From Halorussus litoreus (GTDB lineage: Archaea; Halobacteriota; Halobacteria; Halobacteriales; Haladaptataceae): a stretch of 49,287 nt of DNA. The translations under genes were made by a program, and so were the position numbers. Positions 1 to 10,345 of the stretch are shown here, piece after piece. The DNA lies in the NCBI RefSeq assembly GCF_003382685.1, contig NZ_KZ859511.1, positions 1 through 49,287 of the forward strand, in the 5' to 3' direction. The number at the start of each line of letters is the position of its first letter. The first letter of the stretch is position 1. The notes below the pieces were generated by a model. It did not search any database. It had not been told where the DNA came from and saw only the letters and a list, made by a program, of their open reading frames with translations.

Positions 1-153
1 AAACGCGCCGCGGCCCCCCGCGCGCCGAACGCTGGTCGGCCGACCGCCGACCGCTGATCACCGACCGCCGACTGGTCGACGGGCCGATCATCCTCCTCGC
101 CTCGCGATGAACGAATAGGGAGCTTCAAGGGCGTCCCGGCCCGTCCCGAACAC

Positions 154-1182
154 ATGATAGTCGAGGGAACCGTCCTCCGCGGTCCCGACTTCGAGCCGGT
201 CGAAGGCCGGGTCGTCGTGAAGGACGACGCGGAGGGCAACGGCGAGATCACCGCGGTCGAGGAGGCGTCGGTCGATTCCTCGCAGATTATCATTCCGGCG
301 TTCGTCAACGCACACACCCACATCGGCGACTCTATCGCCAAGGAAGCCGGCGGCGGGCTGAGTCTCGACGAACTCGTCGCGCCGCCGGACGGGCTCAAAC
401 ACCGGCTGCTCCGGCAGGCCTCCCGCGAGGAGAAGGTCGCGGCCATGCACCGGTCGGCGACCTTCATGCAGGAGACCGGCACTGCGTCGTTCCTCGAATT
501 CCGCGAAGGCGGCGTCGAAGGCGTGTACGCGCTCCGGGAAGCGGTCGAAGGCCTCGACGTCGAGCCCGTGATTCTGGGCCGCGAGACCGTCGAGGCGATG
601 GAGGCCAGCGAGGGGTTCGGCGCGAGCGGGGCTCGCGACGGCGAGTTCTCGCGGGAGCGCACCGCGACCGCCCGGGCGGGCAAGCTGTTCGGCATCCACG
701 CCGGCGAGCGCGACGCCATGGACATCAACCCCGCGCTCGACCTGGACCCCGACTTCCTCGTCCACGTGGTCCACCCCGAATCGCTCCACCTCGACCGCAT
801 CGAGGACAGCGAGGTCCCGGTGGCGGTCTGCCCGCGCTCGAACCTCGTGACCGGCGTGGGCGTCCCGCCCATCGCGGAACTCGTCGACCGGACCACGGTC
901 GCGCTCGGCACCGACAACGTGATGCTCAACAGCCCGTCGATGTTCCGCGAGATGGAGTTCGCGGCGAAGCTCGCCGACGTGAGCGCGACCGAGGTGCTCC
1001 GGATGGCGACCCGAAACGGGGCGAAGATCGCGGGCCTCGATTGGGGCGTGATCGAGGAGGGCCGTCCCGGCAAACTCCTCGTGCTCGACGGCGATTCGGA
1101 CAACCTCGCCGGGGCGCAGGACGCAGTCCGCGCGGTGGTCCGCCGTGCGGGCGCGAGCGACGTCGAGCGCGTGGTGCTGTGA
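154..1182 (+). CDS. Amidohydrolase family protein (ATZ/TRZ-like deaminase or hydrolase)
   Basis: A 342-residue protein of the metal-dependent amidohydrolase superfamily. Visible motifs are NAHTH (His54, His56) at the end of the first barrel strand, GIHAGE (His182), VVHP (His207) and LGTDN (Asp254), which is the usual order of metal ligands and catalytic Asp. The N-terminal 45 residues form the small beta domain typical of chlorohydrolase and cytosine-deaminase relatives, and the C-terminus (GRPGKLLVLD) closes that domain. The length is slightly short for the group (usually 380-450). The substrate cannot be read from sequence; a purine, pyrimidine or other cyclic amidine is plausible. It stands alone, 72 bases before the stress protein gene on the same strand. 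The ATG at 154 is the first good start and has no Shine-Dalgarno. The first 150 bases of the window show no gene. Confidence 0.85.
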   Translation: MIVEGTVLRGPDFEPVEGRVVVKDDAEGNGEITAVEEASVDSSQIIIPAFVNAHTHIGDSIAKEAGGGLSLDELVAPPDGLKHRLLRQASREEKVAAMHRSATFMQETGTASFLEFREGGVEGVYALREAVEGLDVEPVILGRETVEAMEASEGFGASGARDGEFSRERTATARAGKLFGIHAGERDAMDINPALDLDPDFLVHVVHPESLHLDRIEDSEVPVAVCPRSNLVTGVGVPPIAELVDRTTVALGTDNVMLNSPSMFREMEFAAKLADVSATEVLRMATRNGAKIAGLDWGVIEEGRPGKLLVLDGDSDNLAGAQDAVRAVVRRAGASDVERVVL

Positions 1183-1254
1183 CCTCCGGGGCAGACGACC
1201 GACACGTCGCAGGAAACAGTTAAGCCCCGTGGCGTGCTATCACACAACAAATAG

Positions 1255-1764
1255 ATGTACGACCGTATTCTCGTGCCGACCGACGGCTCAGCCGGGACCG
1301 AGCGAGCCGTGAGCCACGCCGCCCGACTGGCGGCCGCCCACGGCGCGGAACTCCACGCCGTCTACGTCGTCAACTCGGCGACGTTCACCGGACTGCCGAT
1401 GGAGACCTCGTGGGAGGGCGTCGGCGACGTGCTGCGCGAGGAGGGCGAGACCGCGCTCTCGCGCGTCGAGGACATCGGAGCCGAGTACGGCGTCGCGGTC
1501 GCGACCCACGTGCTGGATGGGTCGCCGAGCAGGCGCATCGTGGAGTTCGCCGAGGGCAACGATTGTGACCTCGTGGTAATGGGGACCCACGGCCGGGGCG
1601 GCATCGACCGCCTCCTCCTCGGCAGCGTGGCCGAGGGCGTGGTCCGCGCCTGTTCGGTCCCCGTCCTGACGGTGCAGGTCGACGGCGAGGACGAGGACTT
1701 CGACGGGACAGAGGCACAGTCGGAGAGCGAGTCGGCCGACGAAGGGGAAGTCGCGGTCGAGTAA
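1255..1764 (+). CDS. Universal stress protein (UspA family)
   Basis: A 169-residue single-domain UspA protein. It opens with MYDRILVPTDGS, the usual first strand and phosphate loop, and carries the ATP-binding signature G-x2-G-x9-G-S in GTHGRGGIDRLLLGS, so it is probably an ATP-binding Usp. After about residue 143 it has a highly acidic Ser/Glu tail, typical of haloarchaeal solubility adaptation. These proteins are cytoplasmic dimers linked to stress and growth arrest; the specific role is unknown. A GTTAAG-like TATA element sits about 33 bases before the ATG. Its stop codon abuts the stop codon of birA on the opposite strand, so the two genes converge with no spacer. Confidence 0.92.
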   Translation: MYDRILVPTDGSAGTERAVSHAARLAAAHGAELHAVYVVNSATFTGLPMETSWEGVGDVLREEGETALSRVEDIGAEYGVAVATHVLDGSPSRRIVEFAEGNDCDLVVMGTHGRGGIDRLLLGSVAEGVVRACSVPVLTVQVDGEDEDFDGTEAQSESESADEGEVAVE

Positions 1765-2760
1765 CTACACCGGCCGGAGATGCTCGCAGTCGCCAGCGTG
1801 GACCCGCTCGCGCCCTTCGTCGGTCTCGATGATCAGTGCGCCGGGGACCGCCACGTCCACGGCTTCGCCGACCACATCGCCGTTCTGCGTCACCACCCGC
1901 ACGCGCTGGCCGAGCGTGGCCGACCGCTCGCGCCACGCCGCGACCGTGGCCTCGGGGTCGCCGCGGAGGTCGTCGAACCGCTCCAGCAGTCGCTGGACGA
2001 AGGCCCGGCGGTCGATCTCTCCGACCTCGTTCTGTAGACTGGTCGCGTCCGCCGGGAGGGCCTCGGCCGCGACGTTGGCGTTCACCCCGATTCCGGGGAC
2101 GACCCACGAGACGCGGTCGGCCTCGCCCTCCATCTCGGTCAGGACGCCCGCGAGTTTCAGCCCGCCGCGGTCTGCGGTCTCTTCCGAGGCGTTGCTTTCG
2201 GTCTCGGCAGTCGATTCGCGCGTTGCTCCGCTCGCTTCGCTCACGAGCACGTCGTTCGGCCACTTGATCTGGGCGGGGACGCCCGCCTCGCGCGCCGCGT
2301 CCGTGACCGCCACCGCGGCCGCGAGCGTGAGCGCTGGCGCGTGGGCCGGCGGGAGGTCGGGCCGAAGTACCAGACTAAGCCAGACGCCGCCCGAGGGCGA
2401 GGACCACTCGCGGTCGAGTCGGCCCTTCCCACCGGTCTGCTCGTCGGCGAGCACCGCCACGTCCGCAGCACCGTCGCGGGCGAGTTCCCGCGCGCGGCAG
2501 TTCGTACTCGCGACCGCGTCGTGGTACTCCACCGAAAAGGGTGCGTCGAGGCCGAACTCGACCGCCGCTCCCCCGTACTCGGGGACCGATTCGAGGGCGT
2601 AGCCCGCGTCGTCGCTCGTTATCTCGAATCCGGCGTCGCGGAGCGCCTCGACGTGCTTCCACACCGCATTGCGCGAGACGCCGAGGTCGTCGGCGAGGGC
2701 GGGGCCGGGAACCGGACCGTCCGCGAGCCGGTCGAGGACGGCCCTGCGCGTGTCGTTCAT
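1765..2760 (-). CDS. birA: Biotin--[acetyl-CoA-carboxylase] ligase with N-terminal helix-turn-helix
   Basis: A 331-residue bifunctional-type BirA. Residues 1-60 form a winged helix (VSRNAVWKHVEALRDAGFEI). The catalytic domain follows, with the biotinyl-AMP loop GGKGRLDREW (110-119), KWPNDVL (166-172) and KLAGVLTE. A Ser/Glu-rich insertion lies just after KWPNDVL. It activates biotin with ATP and joins it to the carrier lysine of biotin enzymes, here most likely Lys584 of PccA, encoded just upstream on the same strand. The DNA-binding domain suggests it may also act as a biotin-sensing repressor, as in E. coli; no operator was identified. The 380-base gap to pccA holds a structured repeat, so the two genes are probably transcribed separately. 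Confidence 0.93.
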   Translation of the reverse strand: MNDTRRAVLDRLADGPVPGPALADDLGVSRNAVWKHVEALRDAGFEITSDDAGYALESVPEYGGAAVEFGLDAPFSVEYHDAVASTNCRARELARDGAADVAVLADEQTGGKGRLDREWSSPSGGVWLSLVLRPDLPPAHAPALTLAAAVAVTDAAREAGVPAQIKWPNDVLVSEASGATRESTAETESNASEETADRGGLKLAGVLTEMEGEADRVSWVVPGIGVNANVAAEALPADATSLQNEVGEIDRRAFVQRLLERFDDLRGDPEATVAAWRERSATLGQRVRVVTQNGDVVGEAVDVAVPGALIIETDEGRERVHAGDCEHLRPV

Positions 2761-2895
2761 GCGAAGGGGTACTCAGTCGAGGGAGAAGAATGGTGTGCTT
2801 GCGGGCGGGAGTAAGGCGTTTTTGTGTCTGTTTCTACGCTCGCTGCGAGTCTTTTCGCCGGCGAAGCGAACGGTTCGATGTTTTCTTTTCCGAAA

Positions 2896-3010
2896 GCCCC
2901 CGCCCACTCGCGGTCGCTGAGCGACATATCCGACGGACGTAGTTGCGTCGGATAGGGGTCGCTCAGACGACTAAAATGAACGCGAGCGGACGGCCCTTTC
3001 AGTCCCACCT
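2896..3010. repeat. Structured intergenic repeat, family A, copy 1
   Basis: This element shares long conserved blocks with 19901-20075: CCCCCGCCC, CTCGCGGTCGCT, GACTAAA and CCCTTTCAGTCCCACC. It can fold into nested stems. Stem A pairs 2907-2912 with 2981-2986 (CTCGCG/CGCGAG). Stem B pairs 2917-2925 with 2958-2966 (CTGAGCGAC/GTCGCTCAG). Stem C pairs 2928-2934 with 2947-2953 (ATCCGAC/GTCGGAT). Stem C and part of stem B differ in sequence from the second copy but still pair there. The transcribed strand is unknown; read on the minus strand it begins GGTGGGACTGAAAGGG. It fills most of the gap between birA and pccA. No protein-coding signal is convincing here. Confidence 0.7.
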
Positions 3011-3139
3011 GCGCGGCCTGTTCGGCCGGGCGATCCCGATGGACGGTCTCACCGAGTGCGTCCCGGTGGACTCGGTCCCCCAGTGCGGATTATTGGAAAA
3101 ACGAGGCGTCGGAAAACGACTACCGACGACCGACAGTCG

Positions 3140-4996
<1,857 letters not shown>

Positions 4997-5195
4997 TCTT
5001 GCCGGCAAATATTCGGGTGGGATACCTCATTCTGTCGGTTCCAGGTCGAGCCCGAGCTGGATGCGGAGTGGCCCGGACGAAGGAGGCGTCGGATGATGCG
5101 GGAGAAACGGTCTGTCGAGTGATTCAGACGTGAAGCGAAGCGTCAAGTGACTCGGAAGTGAAAAGAATAAGAGTCGTCGCAGGCGACCCGAACGT

Positions 5196-6251
5196 ATGCT
5201 TCCGTCTCGCAGGGTCGCGGCCGTCGTCGCCCTCCTCGTCGCCGGACTCGCGTTGTCGTCGCTGTTCGCCGTCCACGCCACCGAAATCGATACTACGCAG
5301 GTCGCCACTGAAGTCTCGTCGGCGGACGACTCAGACGCGATTGCGTCGCGGGTCCACGCCGTCCTCGACGCCGAGTCCTTGGTGAACGACGACCCGCCGG
5401 AGTCCCGGAGCGCGGTCGAAACTGCGTTCGAGACCGGGCGCTACGACGGCGACGACCACCCGACAGAGCTGTACGTCGCACTCGACGACACCGACTACCG
5501 GTACGCCGTCTACGAGGGGTCGTACTACCGGTGGAACGCCACGACCGGAGCGAACGACAGTTCGGTCACCATCCGAACCGAACCGGTCGCGGCCGAGACT
5601 GCGCTGTCCGAGCTAGCCGTTCCGTACGAGCAGGCTTCCCCCGCCGCACAGCGGGTCGTCGACGGAGCCGAGGTCGAGGACGACCTCGTCGTCGAGGACA
5701 GGGTCGTCGTCGACGACGGCACTTACTACGTCATCGGACTGGAGAACCCCGGGCGCACTACACTCCAGTTGTTCGCCACGCCGTTCGTCCTCGTGCTGAC
5801 GAGCGCCGGGCGGGCGTACCTCGGCGTCGCGCTCGGCCTGCTCGCGCTGCTCGCCCGCCGGGGCGACCGACCGCTGGACGGCCGGTGCGGGCTCTTAGTC
5901 GCTGGACTCGCGGTCCCGACGGCGTGGCTCGTCACGGCGACGACCGAGTCGGGGTCCCTGCTGATCAACTACGGAGTCGAACCGGCGTTCGCCCTTGCGG
6001 TTGCACTCTGGCTGGTCGCGGGCGTGGCGCTCCGCCGCAAGCGGTACGCCGCGCTCGTCGGCGGGGGCGTCGGTGTCGGCGTCCTCGCGATATTCCTCGC
6101 GAGCGTCGTCGGGAACCCTATCGTCGGCGTCCTGACGGGAGTCGCACTCCTCGCGGCTGGCCCGCTCGGGGTCGTACTGGTGCCGTACGGCTACTACCTG
6201 ACGCCAGCACGGGACGGCGACGGGGAGTCCGACGGCGAGTCGGCCGCGTAG
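5196..6251 (+). CDS. Haloarchaeal membrane protein with signal peptide, function unknown
   Basis: A 351-residue protein, not recognised. Residues 5-27 form a hydrophobic signal or first membrane segment. An acidic extracellular region of about 160 residues follows, rich in Tyr and Val near its middle (LYVALDDTDYRYAVYEGSYY). The C-terminal half has roughly five membrane segments (about 190-215, 228-248, 254-275, 283-305, 310-335). An outside domain followed by a helix bundle suggests an envelope sensor or transport accessory, but nothing identifies it. An AAAAGAATAAG element lies about 28 bases before the ATG, consistent with a leaderless mRNA. It is divergent from pccA. Confidence 0.75.
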   Translation: MLPSRRVAAVVALLVAGLALSSLFAVHATEIDTTQVATEVSSADDSDAIASRVHAVLDAESLVNDDPPESRSAVETAFETGRYDGDDHPTELYVALDDTDYRYAVYEGSYYRWNATTGANDSSVTIRTEPVAAETALSELAVPYEQASPAAQRVVDGAEVEDDLVVEDRVVVDDGTYYVIGLENPGRTTLQLFATPFVLVLTSAGRAYLGVALGLLALLARRGDRPLDGRCGLLVAGLAVPTAWLVTATTESGSLLINYGVEPAFALAVALWLVAGVALRRKRYAALVGGGVGVGVLAIFLASVVGNPIVGVLTGVALLAAGPLGVVLVPYGYYLTPARDGDGESDGESAA

Positions 6252-6318
6252 CGGAGACCTCGATACCGTGGCCCACACCACCGAGTCGCTTTTCATTGGT
6301 CTGGTAGAAACGGGACGC

Positions 6319-7158
6319 ATGGACCCCCAGACCTACTACGACGAGTTCGCCGAACGCGAGTGGAAACGCCTCGACCGCGACCCCGTGACCCGGATGGAGT
6401 TCGAGAACACGGCCGACTATCTTGCCGAACATCTGCCCGACGCTGCCGCGCGAACCGACGAGTCGGACCCTGTTCGCGTCCTCGACGCCGGCGGCGCGGC
6501 GGGCCGGTACGCCTGTTGGCTGGCCGAACGGGGCTACGACGTGACGCTCGTAGACCTCTCGGCCGAACAGGTCGAACTCGCCCGCGAGAAGGCTGCCGAG
6601 CGCGGCGTCGCCGACCGCGTCGCGGCCGAGCGAGGAGACGTTCGCGACCTCCGGTTCGCCGACGACTCGTTCGACGCGGTCTGCTGTCTCGGCGGCCCCC
6701 TCAGCCACGTCGTGGACGACGACGAGCGTGCAACGGCGACGGCCGAACTCCGGCGCGTGGCGAAGCCGCGTGCACCCGTCTTCGTCTCGGTCATCGGCCG
6801 CTTCGCCATGCTTCGGGACATCCTCAAGTTCTGCCTCGACGACGAGCACGGCCTGCTCGCACCCATCGCCGAGGACGGCGACTACACCGCCGAGCGCACG
6901 GCCGAGTACGCCGACGGCGACGGCTGGGCGGAGTGTCACGGCTTCCGCGCCGACGAGTTCGAAACCCAACTGGAAGCCGCTGGCTTCGAGGTGGAAACGC
7001 TGGTCGGTTTAGAGAACGTCGCGAACCGGATGAAACGGGAACTCGCAGAGGCCGACGAGGAGGCGGTCGAATCTGTCCGCGAGCTCGTCCGGACGCTCCG
7101 CGAGGACCGGACTGCGGTGGACTTCTCCGAGCACATGCTGGCCGTCTGTCGGGCCTGA
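6319..7158 (+). CDS. Class I SAM-dependent methyltransferase
   Basis: A 279-residue methyltransferase. Motif I is VLDAGGAAGRYACWLAERG with the acidic residue of motif II in VTLVDLSAEQV, followed by RGDVRDLRF and SFDAVCCLGGPLSHV, the usual Rossmann layout of the ubiE/UbiG-like superfamily. The substrate is unknown. A GTG at 6268 would add 17 residues, but ATG 6319 is preceded at about 30 bases by TTTTCAT, a fair TATA position, and the protein then starts MDPQTYYDEFAEREWKRLD, a common N-terminus of this haloarchaeal family. It stands alone between two membrane-protein genes. Confidence 0.9.
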   Translation: MDPQTYYDEFAEREWKRLDRDPVTRMEFENTADYLAEHLPDAAARTDESDPVRVLDAGGAAGRYACWLAERGYDVTLVDLSAEQVELAREKAAERGVADRVAAERGDVRDLRFADDSFDAVCCLGGPLSHVVDDDERATATAELRRVAKPRAPVFVSVIGRFAMLRDILKFCLDDEHGLLAPIAEDGDYTAERTAEYADGDGWAECHGFRADEFETQLEAAGFEVETLVGLENVANRMKRELAEADEEAVESVRELVRTLREDRTAVDFSEHMLAVCRA

Positions 7159-7229
7159 GAGACGACGAGGGAGCTATTTCCGTCGGATATCCCTTCTCGT
7201 CGGTCATTTGCGCGTATACCACGGCTCAC

Positions 7230-7748
7230 TCACATCCAGCCGAGAACGTACCGTCGGACCCCGAACTCGGCCAGCGCGAGCACACTACTTCCCAGAACCA
7301 CCATCGGGCCGAAGAACAGCACGTACAGCGCGAGCGGGTCGGACTCCCCGCGAACCCCGAGAAACGCGAACAGCACGAGGACGGTCGCCCCGAACAGCGC
7401 CGCGAGCGGGACGACCAGTCTCCAGCGCGCGTAGAGGTAGTACGGAATCCCAGCCTGTGCGCCGAACACGACGAGTCCGCCGAGCAGCCATCCGACGAGA
7501 GTGAGCGGATCGGCGACCATACTGGAGACGAACGCGTCGGTCGCGAGTCGCGCGCCTGCCCACGCGCCGAGACAGAGCAGGGCGTACGCCAGTCCGCCGG
7601 CGACCGCGAGCGCCGTCGGGCCGGCGCGCGACTCGCGGAGCGCGAACGACAGGAACACCGGTGCGAGCGCGACGGCCGCTCCGAGAAGGGCCGCGACGGC
7701 GACCGTGAGGAGTCGACTGCCGAGAACGGGGTCGGGCGTTCCCGGCAC
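7230..7748 (-). CDS. Small multi-pass membrane protein in the dacZ-mscS operon
   Basis: A 172-residue hydrophobic protein with four to five predicted membrane segments (about 11-34, 44-65, 81-100, 108-130, 137-158). No family was recognised. It starts with GTG at 7748, only three bases after the mscS stop (7752-7754) on the same strand, so it is very probably co-transcribed with dacZ and mscS. That placement suggests a role in osmotic or turgor response; this is inferred from context alone. Confidence 0.75.
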   Translation of the reverse strand: MPGTPDPVLGSRLLTVAVAALLGAAVALAPVFLSFALRESRAGPTALAVAGGLAYALLCLGAWAGARLATDAFVSSMVADPLTLVGWLLGGLVVFGAQAGIPYYLYARWRLVVPLAALFGATVLVLFAFLGVRGESDPLALYVLFFGPMVVLGSSVLALAEFGVRRYVLGWM

Positions 7749-7751
7749 AGT

Positions 7752-8537
7752 TCAGTCCCGGATTCGGACCACGCCGTCCTCGAACACCCGGCTGTTCGGG
7801 ACGATGTACTCTTCACCGTCGCTCTCGATGCGTGTGACGAACATGTCGACCTCCTGGACGATGCCCCGGTCCTCGCCCACGCGAACCTCGTCGCCGATGC
7901 CGTACGGCTGGTTGAGCAGGAGATAGACCCCCGCCGCCGAGGAGCGCAGGAGATCTTTGAGCGCCACCGCGGCGAAGAGGATGACCGCGAGCGCGTAGGC
8001 CGCGAGCAGGATGAGCAGCGCGGTCACCGCCACGCCGACCTGCGCGAGCGCGACCAGCGCCGCGAGGAAGACGATGGTGTACTTGACCGTCCGGGAGACG
8101 ATGCCGACCTCGGGGAGTTTGACCGACCGCAGGCGCTCGCTCACGACGAGTTCGGCCTTGTCGGCAACGACGAAGCCGACGATGAACACGAGGATGGCGA
8201 TGAACAGGTCCGGGATGAACGTGAGCACGCCGCTCCAGAACAGCCTGGCGTTCAGGAGTTCGGCCACGTTGAGCGCGATGAGCACGACCACGCCGTAGAT
8301 GAACCACGAACTCAGCCTGGCGACAAGCGTGACCGTGTCGGTGCCCAAACTTTGGGCGGTCCGCTCGAACGGCGTGCGCTCGACGGCCTCCGGCACCCCC
8401 GCCGCCGTCAGAATCCGATGGTTGAGCCGACCGATGACGTAACCCGCGATCCCGCCCGCGACGAGGATGAGCAGCGCGAGTACGAACTGGAACTCCTCGC
8501 GGAGGAGCAGGTTCCAGTCCAACTGCAGCGCCGCCAT
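7752..8537 (-). CDS. MscS-family mechanosensitive ion channel
   Basis: A 261-residue small-conductance mechanosensitive channel. Three or four membrane helices lie in residues 10-180, including an Ala/Val/Leu-rich pore-lining stretch (VALAQVGVAVTALLILLAA). The conserved MscS beta domain follows: QPYGIGDEVRVGEDRGIVQEV and YIVPNSRVFEDGVVR. Such channels open under membrane tension to release solutes after osmotic downshock. The ATG at 8537 overlaps the dacZ stop (TGATG), so translation is probably coupled. The pairing with a c-di-AMP synthase fits the known role of c-di-AMP in osmolyte control. The longer reading frame upstream of 8537 is the antisense or shifted reading of dacZ and is not used. 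Confidence 0.9.
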   Translation of the reverse strand: MAALQLDWNLLLREEFQFVLALLILVAGGIAGYVIGRLNHRILTAAGVPEAVERTPFERTAQSLGTDTVTLVARLSSWFIYGVVVLIALNVAELLNARLFWSGVLTFIPDLFIAILVFIVGFVVADKAELVVSERLRSVKLPEVGIVSRTVKYTIVFLAALVALAQVGVAVTALLILLAAYALAVILFAAVALKDLLRSSAAGVYLLLNQPYGIGDEVRVGEDRGIVQEVDMFVTRIESDGEEYIVPNSRVFEDGVVRIRD

Positions 8538-9352
8538 CAGTACTCCTCCGGATCGAGTTCGAGCACCAGTTCGCCGCCCTTGAACGCCCGGACGAGGCCG
8601 TCGCTCTCCGAGAGCACGATGGCCGTGGCGTTGGTCTCGCGGGTGACTCCCGCGGCGGCCATGTGTCGGGTGCCCAGCCCCTTCGGGATGTCGACGCCCT
8701 CGGCGGAGGGTTCGAGGTAGCGGTACGCCGAGACGATCTTGCCCGCGTCGCTGATGACGAAGGCTCCGTCGAGCCGCGAGAACTCCTTGAGCATCACGTT
8801 CACGATGGGGTCGCCGACGTGGACGTGGGACTTCTCGAACGGGTTGTAGCTCAGCGGGCGGGACTTGTTCATCACCTTGCCGGCGTCGCCGACCACGAAC
8901 AGCGCGCCGACTGGCTTGCCCTTCTGACCCTTCTTGCCGAGTTCGATTGCGACCCCGAACACGTCGCGGATGACGCTCGGGTCGGCCCGCGAGTTGGCGA
9001 ACAGGTCGTAGACCCCCGAGTGCATCGAGTCGCTCGCCCGCGCTCGCGTGACGGTGTCGGTCCCCCCCTCGAACATGCTCAGCGTGCAGACGACCACGTC
9101 GCCGTCGTCGACCAGTCCCTGCTCCATGCCCCCTTCGATGCCGAAGCGGACCCGCTCTCGGATGTCGTCGAACTGCAGGGGGAGTTCGACGAACGCGTCG
9201 GCTCCGACCGTGTTCTCGGGCGCGACCACGACGACGTTCGCGTCGGCGTCGAGGTCGGCGTACTGATCGTAGTAGGAACCGCTCGGCGAGAACAGAAAGA
9301 TCGCGTCGGGGTCGTCGGTGACATCCGTCAGGAGTTCGTCCACGTCGGCCAT
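8537..9352 (-). CDS. dacZ: Diadenylate cyclase DacZ (c-di-AMP synthase)
   Basis: A 271-residue archaeal diadenylate cyclase. The C-terminal DAC domain carries the two hallmark motifs DGA (195-197, in RLDGAFVI) and RH (GTRHMAA, 227-233). The N-terminal 140 residues form the pyruvate-kinase-like domain found in archaeal DacZ. It condenses two ATP into cyclic di-AMP, a soluble second messenger tied to osmotic balance; DacZ is reported as essential in Haloferax volcanii. It is the first gene of a three-gene operon (dacZ, mscS, small membrane protein) on the minus strand. A CCTTTTC stretch about 33 bases upstream could be the TATA element. Confidence 0.95.
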   Translation of the reverse strand: MADVDELLTDVTDDPDAIFLFSPSGSYYDQYADLDADANVVVVAPENTVGADAFVELPLQFDDIRERVRFGIEGGMEQGLVDDGDVVVCTLSMFEGGTDTVTRARASDSMHSGVYDLFANSRADPSVIRDVFGVAIELGKKGQKGKPVGALFVVGDAGKVMNKSRPLSYNPFEKSHVHVGDPIVNVMLKEFSRLDGAFVISDAGKIVSAYRYLEPSAEGVDIPKGLGTRHMAAAGVTRETNATAIVLSESDGLVRAFKGGELVLELDPEEY

Positions 9353-9540
9353 TACCCAAAACGACTCATCGGCCGGAGAAAAGGTTTGTGGGGGTACGTG
9401 TCACCGAATCGGGCGGTCACTCGCCAGCGCGACCTCGGTCGGGGCGGTGATTCGGTACCTGAGTCTGCCACCAGCTACCAGTTCGCAGAGGAGTCGGCCG
9501 AGGTCAACCACGAGTAGACCAAGGTCCATCCACCGACGAG

Positions 9541-10257
9541 TCACGACTCCTCGTCGTCGAAGAACCTCACGTCGTCGTCGGGCTCGCCGCCGTCGCCGAC
9601 CGCTGCGGCGGGCGGACCGTCCCCGCCGGTCGCTGACTCCGGCGCGGTCACCGCGCCGGAGTCGGCGACCCGGCTCGGGCTGTCGGCGACTCGGCTCCGG
9701 CCGCCAGCGACTCGCTCTGAGTCGTCGCCACCAAAGCGGCTGGCTGACGAGACGCTACCGAGTGAATCGGAGTTCCGGGACGCCGACTCCGAGCGAGTCC
9801 GGCCGGAACGGCGCGAGCCCCCACCATCCGACTCCTCGGCGTCCGCGGCGAGTCGCGCCCCGAACGCGGCGACGAGTCCGGCCGCGTAGGTGCCGAGCGC
9901 GACGGGCGACAACCGGGCGAGGTCGCCGGTCCAGCCCGCCGGGAGCGTGACCCAGAACAGTGCGAGCCCCGCGCACCCGGCCACGGCCGCCACGCCAGCG
10001 AGCGCGAGCGAGCGCGGCCCACCGGCCGCGCTCGCTCGCGCTCGCGGAACGAGGAACGCGGCCAGTGGGAGCGCGCCGCCGAGCAGTGCGGCGACCTCGA
10101 GCGCGGTCGCCGCCGGGACGCCCAGCCCCGCGATCAGGCTCGCCGCGGTGACGGTGAACCCGACCGCCGCGACGGCGCTGCCGGCGAGCAGCAGGAGGGC
10201 ACGCGTGACCGACCGCTCGCGGCTATCGCGGTCGTACGCGTCCGAGAGGCTCGACAT
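9541..10257 (-). CDS. Haloarchaeal four-helix membrane protein with disordered tail
   Basis: A 238-residue protein with an N-terminal cytoplasmic stretch and four predicted membrane segments (about 19-40, 48-66, 82-103, 113-130). A long Ser/Gly/Arg/Asp-rich tail, probably disordered, ends DDDVRFFDDEES. The function is unknown. ATG 10257 (MSSLSDAYDRDSRERS) was preferred to a start 201 bases upstream because that extension reads into the tRNA-derived repeat and is basic and atypical. The tail is built from short repeated Ser-Arg-Val-Ala-Asp-like units at the DNA level. It may belong to one of the uncharacterised haloarchaeal DUF families. Confidence 0.75.
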   Translation of the reverse strand: MSSLSDAYDRDSRERSVTRALLLLAGSAVAAVGFTVTAASLIAGLGVPAATALEVAALLGGALPLAAFLVPRARASAAGGPRSLALAGVAAVAGCAGLALFWVTLPAGWTGDLARLSPVALGTYAAGLVAAFGARLAADAEESDGGGSRRSGRTRSESASRNSDSLGSVSSASRFGGDDSERVAGGRSRVADSPSRVADSGAVTAPESATGGDGPPAAAVGDGGEPDDDVRFFDDEES

Positions 10258-10345
10258 TTCTCGACCGGTTCGGACGGCCTCTTTAAAAGGGTACCGGCTG
10301 TGAGCTGCGTGGACCGACGATATCGTCGGTAGATCGCTATTCACC

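Noticed and set aside
1-153. Partial gene at the left edge
   Set aside because: No frame shows coding character; the sequence is short GC-rich repeats of GACCGCCGACC type.
6360-8720. A 786-residue plus-strand frame crossing the methyltransferase and MscS genes
   Set aside because: It spans two genes on different strands, is Arg/Glu-rich without domains, and overlaps recognised motifs in the other frames.
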